Positions 58,397 through 64,000 of a DNA stretch of 64,000 nucleotides are shown piece by piece. Position numbers and translations under genes: made by a program. Every line of letters begins with the position of its first letter. The first letter of the stretch is position 1. The notes under the pieces were generated by a model, which did no database searches, was not told the DNA's origin, and saw only the letters and a program-made list of their open reading frames with translations. The DNA is from Arenicellales bacterium (GTDB taxonomy: Bacteria; Pseudomonadota; Gammaproteobacteria; Arenicellales; JAJDZL01). Where the stretch lies: contig OX638343.1 of the NCBI GenBank assembly GCA_951813075.1, forward strand, positions 2,601,999 through 2,665,998. Reading direction: 5' to 3'.

Positions 58397-58889
58397 TGCA
58401 ATCCGATGGCTTTTGCCGTGCAGTCGACAGAGTCTGCACTCGATTCGAACTCGGTCGAAACCGCTGTCGGTGCATACCCGCAATCGGTTTCATGGTGCGC
58501 ATCGCAGACAAACATCATCATACTTTTACACCTCTTGTTCAATCAGACGCCAGGACACTGATTGCAAACCTATAATCGGGACTCGGCGGCTGACCAAAAC
58601 CGATACCTGAACTGGGTGCATATTCTTGACTTTCCACAAAATCCAGTCGAATAGCGCGATTTTCGAGCACAGCCGTATCGGCTGATTTTTTCATAGTGAC
58701 TGCAAGTTGTTATTTATATGACTTGTTCGTGCTTCCCATCGGCTTGCGCCGAGTCTCGCTTTAGTCTCGATTTCCCAAACAGGGCAATATATGTACCTCA
58801 TAACCGTATCTTCATTCCCATGTTCGTACGCACCAACAAATTCACTGCATAATCTACAGTTATGGGGACGCGGTCTGATTGATGCCGGA
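58397..58889. other. Spacer between the two repeat units
   Basis: 493 bases of unique sequence separate the duplicated units. No protein or RNA gene was recognised; a terminator-like hairpin sits at 58670-58691. Its presence means the copies are not in direct head-to-tail contact. Confidence 0.6.
58670..58691 (+). terminator. Rho-independent terminator-like hairpin
   Basis: CAGCCG, TAT loop, CGGCTG (58670-58684), one A, then six T residues. It is well formed on the plus strand, though no plus-strand gene precedes it here, so it may be a leftover of a lost gene. Confidence 0.5.
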
Positions 58890-59673
58890 TGCGGCACATC
58901 AGGCGGTGGAAGGTCAGCCGGCGGGCACTGCCCTGAGATGCCCCCGTGTCCGTCGCGAAGACACCTGCGTGAACGACACTGGTCTGAAATTATCAGCATT
59001 GGTGATGCTGGCACTGTCGCCGGTCGCCCGAATTACATACAGACCCTGCCGCTCGGCATAGACATCAGTCGCCGATTCGCAACGTATATACGCCACCGCA
59101 CCATACACCCGTTTTGAACTGTATTCTGGAAAGTACCTTGAAAAATCCTTCATCGCCTTGACAAACCTTCTCACATCATTCGGTCGCAGGGTCGTCTTCA
59201 CCTCCACCGAAACCAGCTCCTCACCGTTCACCACCACGATATCGAACTCCTTGTACCGGCGCGTGCCGTCGCCCGCAGAGTAGAACACCTTCGGACGGGG
59301 CAGGATCCGCTGGACTTCGATCCCGCGCTCGTTCAGCAGTTCCACCAGACTGCCCTCGACCAGAGATTCCACAAACCTGCCCCAGTTGCTGTTCAACTCG
59401 CTCAGCTGCTTGTCGGTCTTCTTCTGGTTGGCACGTATTTCCGCCATCTCGGTCTGAGCCTTTTCCTGATAGGCGGCGATCGAAGCCATGCTCTTTTCAA
59501 ACTGCACTCTGTATTTTTTGATTTCGTTTTCTATCGTCTTGTCGTTATTCATTATTCTCACCATGTTGAATGCGTTGTTCTTTGCGGGCCTGTCATCGGC
59601 ATCGGACCCATGCCTGCTGTATCTGACAGCTAGGAGAATTGTAGCCGATTGCAGGTGTCAGACACCGACTCCA
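58890..59673. repeat. Direct repeat unit 2 (784 bp)
   Basis: Second copy of the unit at 57550-58396, almost identical in sequence. The main difference is a 54-base in-frame deletion in the coiled-coil region. Confidence 0.9.
58914..59549 (-). CDS. Coiled-coil PD-(D/E)XK nuclease-like protein (DUF3782-like), copy 2
   Basis: About 211 residues, the paralogue of copy 1. The C-terminal nuclease-like half is identical except near the end (RPVSF instead of RPESF). The coiled coil is shorter by 18 residues because the segment between two ATTTCCGCCA direct repeats, present twice in copy 1, has been lost. The frame stays open, so both copies could be expressed. It has the same start context (GGTGAG before the ATG) and the same upstream 100 bases as copy 1. 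Confidence 0.7.
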   Translation of the reverse strand, partial: NNDKTIENEIKKYRVQFEKSMASIAAYQEKAQTEMAEIRANQKKTDKQLSELNSNWGRFVESLVEGSLVELLNERGIEVQRILPRPKVFYSAGDGTRRYKEFDIVVVNGEELVSVEVKTTLRPNDVRRFVKAMKDFSRYFPEYSSKRVYGAVAYIRCESATDVYAERQGLYVIRATGDSASITNADNFRPVSFTQVSSRRTRGHLRAVPAG

Positions 59674-59720
59674 GATGGTGCACAGGCTTGCCACCTGAAA
59701 TTTGGAGTCTATGATCGATA

Positions 59721-61343
59721 TCAGTTTGTGGAATCCGGTCGCATTTCCACCAACGTCGGTCGATTCAACTTAAATCCCTCTTGCATGATCTGCGGCAAAT
59801 CAAACAGTCTTTCAAGTCGAAGTGCGCGGCAGCCGAACCCTTCTGCGACTGAAATGAAGTCAGGCATCTCGAGGTCAACACCGACCAACGGAATTTTCGA
59901 CTGCTTGAAATTATCGCGGATTTCACCATACCCATCGTTGTTCCACAATAACACGACGATAGGTAACTGATGTTCAACCGCAGTGGCGAGTTCCTGAATC
60001 GAGAACATAAACCCACCATCTCCAGCGACGCACACTACGGGGCATTCCGGTCTCCCCAACTTGGCGCCGATCGCCGCGGGCAGTGCGTATCCAAGTGTTC
60101 CATAACCGGTGGTGGATGTCAAATAGGTACGAGGACGTCTGGCGCCGTAGCAATAGTTTCCGCTGTAAACCAGCTGTGTGGAGTCGGCGGTAATAATTCC
60201 CTCATCCGGAAGTGCATTTCGAATTGTCTCCCAAACACTAAGGTGTAAAGGCGTACCGACATACCAATGAGGACGCGTGCGCTTTAGCAGGTCTTCTACG
60301 AGTTCTGCTTTGTCAGTTCGAGCATTTGCCGAATGCTCTGCCTCCAAGTGACTGAGTAATTCGACCAGTTGCTGTAAGGCGTGCTGCGAATCTCCGACGA
60401 TGCCGATATCCGGTATGGCATTGCGGTAGATTTGTCCGGCGTCAAGATCGATACGGATCAATGTCCCGTCAAATCTGATGTCACCTCCGCGGCTCCAGAT
60501 ATCGGTTTCCGACAAATGTGTTCCTACAGCCAGAACGACATCGGCCTGTTGAAGAAAGTCAAGAACTGGAGGATGCAGGAGATTCGCACCCAAGCTCAAG
60601 GGATGGTCTTCCGGTATTATTCCCTTGGCCGCAAAAGTCGTTACAACCGGTGTATTCAAGAGATTGACGAGTTTCTCAGCTTCAACGGATGCGCAGATTG
60701 CACCGCCTCCCAAAATGATCGCTGGATTAGTCGCTCCATCCAGAAGATCAGCAACTTGTTCAAGAATATGCATTGGCGCATTGGGTGGAGTCAGCCGGGC
60801 GGCAGGGTTGTCGTGCCAGTTCACCGGCTTGTCGATCAGGTCTATCGGAACCTCAATATGGACTGGTTGCGGTCGAGATGCGTCATAAACAGAATAGGCT
60901 CGAGCAACCACCTCAGGCAGCGATTCAACATCCAGTACCGTATGGCTGAAATTCGTGAAGTGCTCCGTGAGTTTTTGCTGGGCGGGAATCTCATGCAGAT
61001 CGCCTTGCCCCAATCCGAGACTGGCTGTTTTGTTGACGCTGGAGATAACCAGCATCGGTACCGAGTCGGAATATGCCTGCGCGATTGATGTCGCCGCGTT
61101 GGTCACACCAGGTCCGGTAATCAGGCAACAGACACCGACCTTGCCGGTAGCCCGGGCGTAGCCGTCAGCCATGAATCCGGCGGATTGCTCGTGTCGAGGC
61201 GTGATGTGTTGAATTCCGGCTTCGGCGATACCGCGATACAGTTCAAGCGTATGCACACCGGGAATTCCGAAAATGACGTCCGTTCCGTAATTACGGAGCA
61301 GTCGCATCAGTGCGACGCCGCACGTCGGTGAATTGTCATTCAT
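59721..61343 (-). CDS. aruI: ThDP-dependent decarboxylase, AruI-like (5-guanidino-2-oxopentanoate decarboxylase)
   Basis: A 540-residue thiamin-diphosphate enzyme of the acetolactate synthase/POX superfamily. The N-terminus (YGTDVIFGIPGVHTLELYRG, then the catalytic Glu52 in TPRHEQSAGFMADGYARATG) is close to AruI, which decarboxylates the 2-keto acid of arginine in the transaminase pathway to give 4-guanidinobutyraldehyde. The ThDP/Mg motif is GDGGFMFSIQELATAVEHQL...WNNDGYGEIRDN near 440-475. No AruH transaminase or guanidinobutyrase is in the window. A generic acetolactate-synthase-like or benzoylformate decarboxylase-like role remains possible. It lies 57 bases after the MFS transporter on the same strand. 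Confidence 0.75.
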   Translation of the reverse strand: MNDNSPTCGVALMRLLRNYGTDVIFGIPGVHTLELYRGIAEAGIQHITPRHEQSAGFMADGYARATGKVGVCCLITGPGVTNAATSIAQAYSDSVPMLVISSVNKTASLGLGQGDLHEIPAQQKLTEHFTNFSHTVLDVESLPEVVARAYSVYDASRPQPVHIEVPIDLIDKPVNWHDNPAARLTPPNAPMHILEQVADLLDGATNPAIILGGGAICASVEAEKLVNLLNTPVVTTFAAKGIIPEDHPLSLGANLLHPPVLDFLQQADVVLAVGTHLSETDIWSRGGDIRFDGTLIRIDLDAGQIYRNAIPDIGIVGDSQHALQQLVELLSHLEAEHSANARTDKAELVEDLLKRTRPHWYVGTPLHLSVWETIRNALPDEGIITADSTQLVYSGNYCYGARRPRTYLTSTTGYGTLGYALPAAIGAKLGRPECPVVCVAGDGGFMFSIQELATAVEHQLPIVVLLWNNDGYGEIRDNFKQSKIPLVGVDLEMPDFISVAEGFGCRALRLERLFDLPQIMQEGFKLNRPTLVEMRPDSTN

Positions 61344-61400
61344 TGATTAAAGGCAGGTTGGTGTGAGTTTCAAACAAAAAATTGTACAGTGTCAATCATG

Positions 61401-62618
61401 CTATTCGACAACGGTCGCCTTCTTCCTCCTCAAAGAGGCGGGAGAGACAACTGTGAGTATTGATAGCAGACCGATCACACCGGCACCCCAGAATATTGAA
61501 TAAGGATCGCCGAGATCGAGCAATAATCCGAACAGAGGTGGTCCGATAATTCCGCCCGCATTGAAACCTGTCGTAACAGTCCCGAATACTTTACCCATAT
61601 CCTTGGCGGGTGCGAGTTGCGAGATGATCACATCCCGCGATGGCGCAATGAAACCGTAGAAGAGACCCGCGATCACCATCGGTATTGTCAGTACCCACAA
61701 AGGCATTGGTACGAACGTGATAAAGAACATGCATGCGGCGACACCAATAAAACAATTGGTGACAACAAGGTCATGTCGAACCCAGCGATGTGCGAAGAAT
61801 CCAGCCGACAGTATTCCGACAGCATCCGCGAGCAGAAATAACCAGATCACAATTCCTGCGTGTGCCAATGGGGAATCATAAATTTCTATAAATGCGGAAA
61901 CCGAGAAATCATAAAGCCCCGTACTGCTCATCGCATAACCGAGAAAAAACAACCAGCCGAGCAGGACCGCTGGACTGAGTAGTAGACGAATGCTGCCTTT
62001 CCTAACGTCAAGAATGGGTTCGGATTCAGTGATAGCAGGAATTTCAACACTGCGAAAACCAAAGATCAGACAAACCAGCACCACCAACCCGAGGGCACCG
62101 CAGAGCATTAGTGCGTGGTTCCAATCAACACCCGCAGTAATCAATACGATCACAACCGGTGCTGCGGTACTACCTATCTGACCGCAGAATGTGTGAACTG
62201 AAAAAGCCTTGCCCAAGCTTGATTTGTTGACAGACCGGGTCAGAATTGAGTAGTCACATGGGTGATAAACCGCGTTGGCAACACCTGCAATCGCCATCAG
62301 AATCAGATATGCATAGTAGGTATGAAATACCCCGAACAACACCAGTACGATGGATTCGACAGCTACCCCTGATATCAGAATCAGTCGGGCGCCATAGCGA
62401 TCGACGATGAATCCAATCGGTGCCTGACAAATCAAGGTAGCTGCACTGAATACGGCATAGCCGATTCCTAGTTCTGTGTATCCAATTCCATAGACATCGT
62501 AGAGAATTGGAAACATCAAGGGCAGCACTAGAAAATAAAAGTGCGAATAAAAGTGTGCAGCCCCGACGACGCCGACGATTTTCCATTCGCGCGGGTCCAA
62601 ATTTCGTTTTTTGTTCAT
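61401..62618 (-). CDS. MFS transporter
   Basis: A 405-residue major facilitator with about 12 hydrophobic segments. The N-terminus is cytoplasmic (KKRNLDPREWKIVGVVGAAH), and the loop after TM2 carries QAPIGFIVDRYGARLILISG, the RxxG-type MFS motif A. The second half contains PSRDVIISQLAPAKDMGKVF near 330, also a motif-A-like loop. The substrate cannot be told from sequence. It precedes the AruI-like gene on the same strand and follows the GTPase gene with an 18-base gap, so the three are probably one transcript. Confidence 0.85.
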   Translation of the reverse strand: MNKKRNLDPREWKIVGVVGAAHFYSHFYFLVLPLMFPILYDVYGIGYTELGIGYAVFSAATLICQAPIGFIVDRYGARLILISGVAVESIVLVLFGVFHTYYAYLILMAIAGVANAVYHPCDYSILTRSVNKSSLGKAFSVHTFCGQIGSTAAPVVIVLITAGVDWNHALMLCGALGLVVLVCLIFGFRSVEIPAITESEPILDVRKGSIRLLLSPAVLLGWLFFLGYAMSSTGLYDFSVSAFIEIYDSPLAHAGIVIWLFLLADAVGILSAGFFAHRWVRHDLVVTNCFIGVAACMFFITFVPMPLWVLTIPMVIAGLFYGFIAPSRDVIISQLAPAKDMGKVFGTVTTGFNAGGIIGPPLFGLLLDLGDPYSIFWGAGVIGLLSILTVVSPASLRRKKATVVE

Positions 62619-62636
62619 AGGAATTCGGTGTTCTGA

Positions 62637-63662
62637 CTACTTGACGTGCAGTTCGACGATATCAAGATCATGAAGGACGTGATCTGGCCCCACCTGTTGT
62701 CCGTCAAAAACATGCTCACCCCAGATTTTCGCAAAACGAAACGACTGTGCGAATTCCTTGTGAACCTGCCGCGCCACATCCGCTACGGTACCGCCAGCGA
62801 TCAACGTAAATGGTCTCTCGGTATCTGCAGACTTGCCTGGAACCTTGGTGTAAACCCTGACGATCTTCATTTTTTCAAACAACATGCGCGAGAGTGCATC
62901 AAGATTTTTACCGGTCTGCGCAGAAATCGCAATCGACGGAAAACTGTAACTTACCAGATCGTTAAGCGCATCAAGTTCTTCTGAACTGTCCGCCAGGTCA
63001 ATTTTATTGGCGACCAGTATAGTCGGAAGTTCGATACGAAAGGGGTCTACGAACTCCATGTCTTCATCCGAAACATCGCTCTCGGAATCTTCGAACCGAT
63101 CTTTGAGACTGATTTTTTTGCTTGCGAGTTGGCTGATGACGTGCTGAATGTGATCGATACACTCTGGATTCGTGATGTCAATGATCAAAAGAGCTGCGTC
63201 CGCGGGCTGGAGTGAATTGACGATCCACGGTTCAAAAAATTCTTCCGAAATTGGCGGCAGATCGATCAGTTGGATGTAAATATCCTCAAACGGCATCATA
63301 CCCGGTAAAGGTAGTTGGGTGGTAAACGGGTACGGCCCCACTTCCGACCGTGCTCCAGTCATGATGTGATGAAGCTGGGACTTACCAGAATTGGGCGGCC
63401 CCAGAAGTGCGATCTGGGCTGCGCCTTCCGGTCTCACCGAATATGATGGCCCGGTTCGGGCACCACTCTTCCTTGGCGCCGACAGTTCATCGGTAAGCTG
63501 TTTGATCCGGGTTTTGATGTCGCGTTGCAGGTGTTCAGTGCCTTTGTGCTTCGGTATTGTCCGCAGCATTTCCTTGAGGCACTGCAGTCGGTCTGCGGGC
63601 TCGCGCGCATCGCGAAATGCCTGTTCGGCTTTCTTGTACTCAGCAGTTACGTTCGTCGGCAT
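62637..63662 (-). CDS. Obg/DRG-like GTPase with TGS domain
   Basis: A 341-residue GTPase. An N-terminal helical region (1-65) with basic Lys/Arg is followed by G1 LLGPPNSGKSQLHHIMTG near 86-103, G2/G3 at YPFTTQLPLPGMMPFEDIYI and LIDLPPI (Asp-Leu-Pro in place of the usual DxPG), G4 NKIDLADS near 225 and G5 ISAQTG. A C-terminal TGS domain (about 275-341) ends in DLDIVELHVK. This fits the OBG-HflX/DRG branch, close to archaeal and eukaryotic DRG proteins more than ObgE. The cell role is unknown. First gene of the GTPase-MFS-decarboxylase run. Confidence 0.8.
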   Translation of the reverse strand: MPTNVTAEYKKAEQAFRDAREPADRLQCLKEMLRTIPKHKGTEHLQRDIKTRIKQLTDELSAPRKSGARTGPSYSVRPEGAAQIALLGPPNSGKSQLHHIMTGARSEVGPYPFTTQLPLPGMMPFEDIYIQLIDLPPISEEFFEPWIVNSLQPADAALLIIDITNPECIDHIQHVISQLASKKISLKDRFEDSESDVSDEDMEFVDPFRIELPTILVANKIDLADSSEELDALNDLVSYSFPSIAISAQTGKNLDALSRMLFEKMKIVRVYTKVPGKSADTERPFTLIAGGTVADVARQVHKEFAQSFRFAKIWGEHVFDGQQVGPDHVLHDLDIVELHVK

Positions 63663-63753
63663 CGAATGATTTTAAGGCGCTTGGTTTTATGCTTCTATAA
63701 TACTCTGCCATCATGGTTTTCACAGCGATGGCCTGCGGACAACATTATCTCAA

Positions 63754-64000
63754 ATGACTGACAAGGTATTCCTGATTACCGGTGCTTCCAGTGGTATTGG
63801 TGCAGCAACGGCTCGCCAGGCATCACGGCGCGGATTCCGGGTTGTGCTCGCTGCCCGCAGGAAACACAAGCTCGATCAGTTGGTTGAGGAACTCGGCGGT
63901 CCTGAGCGTGCTCTTGCTGTGCAATGTGATGTCACCGAGTGGGGTGATCAGCAGGAAATGATCGGTCACACGCTCGACAGTTTCGGGCAGATTGATGTCA
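63754..64000 (+). CDS. Short-chain dehydrogenase/reductase, 3' end cut by window edge
   Basis: The first 82 residues of an SDR enzyme from ATG 63754. The dinucleotide fold motif VFLITGASSGIGAATARQAS is at 5-24 (Gly-x3-Gly-x-Gly), then RVVLAARRKHKLDQLVEEL, where the Arg-Arg pattern suggests NADPH, and CDVTEWGDQQEMI. The catalytic Ser-Tyr-Lys region lies outside the window, so the substrate class is open. It diverges from the GTPase gene with about 90 bases between starts. Confidence 0.88.
   Translation, partial: MTDKVFLITGASSGIGAATARQASRRGFRVVLAARRKHKLDQLVEELGGPERALAVQCDVTEWGDQQEMIGHTLDSFGQIDV

Noticed and set aside
57550-59673. Duplicated units considered as a CRISPR-like or toxin array
   Set aside because: Only two long units, each with a complete protein gene; no short regular repeats or spacers.
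60381-61088. A 235-codon antisense frame inside the AruI-like gene
   Set aside because: No recognisable domain; mirror frame of a well-conserved enzyme.

Overview
This 64-kb window reads as a chromosome segment of a gammaproteobacterium of moderate GC content. The evidence is the hemC-hemD-hemX-hemY cluster, Aat with a TTG start, ClpB behind a sigma-32-type promoter, MutM beside a YfhL-type ferredoxin, GltB/GltD, a trimeric-type porin and the MidA-like, FemAB-like and UppP genes. Most genes are single-copy housekeeping genes packed closely. Three stretches are full of broken mobile elements and gene remnants. I saw no rRNA, tRNA or CRISPR array.

Layout. 1-18.0 kb is core metabolism: partial nadE, a FemAB-like acyltransferase, aat, a TlpA-type thioredoxin, nadC, an acyl-CoA synthetase, clpB, a metallo-beta-lactamase hydrolase, hemE, pyrF, gltD and gltB. 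18.2-26.0 kb has a sulfur flavour: two paralogous SulP transporters flank a PLP decarboxylase, followed by the stump of an MmeI-type restriction-modification gene that runs into a sulfatase gene. 26-36.9 kb is core again: MidA, UppP, the heme cluster, a 2Fe-2S flavoreductase, MutM, ferredoxin, an ABC ATPase and ferredoxin-NADP reductase.

36.9-48.9 kb is the eroded zone. It holds four separate pieces of IS1595/ISXO2-type transposase, an IS1634-type transposase whose core is replaced by an IS21-like end plus a perfect 40-bp palindrome, a lysA gene missing its N-terminus next to that element, an IS66 remnant, a TetR/membrane-methyltransferase pair with a more GC-rich look, a broken HEPN/MNT toxin-antitoxin pair, and a glycine-cleavage-T-type tail joined to a transposase zinc finger. 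A porin survives inside it.

48.9-54.0 kb is a complete minus-strand urease operon, ureD-A-B-C-E-F-G, with every UreC active-site residue in place. 54.5-59.7 kb is a small accessory region: a quinone oxidoreductase, a HEPN-type protein with an intact R-x4-H motif, a decayed RNA ligase, and a tandem duplication of a coiled-coil plus PD-(D/E)XK protein. 59.7-64 kb has an AruI-like guanidino-oxopentanoate decarboxylase, an MFS transporter, a DRG-like GTPase and the start of a short-chain dehydrogenase.

How the genes may fit together. HemE and HemC/D/X/Y serve tetrapyrrole synthesis, and GltBD and urease serve nitrogen assimilation. The AruI-like enzyme could belong to an arginine route that ends in urea, which urease would use; this is inference. 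The SulP pair and the sulfatase suggest use of sulfate esters or anions, also inference. The most unusual material is the 40-bp palindrome, the HEPN/RNA-ligase neighbourhood and the duplicated nuclease-like gene.
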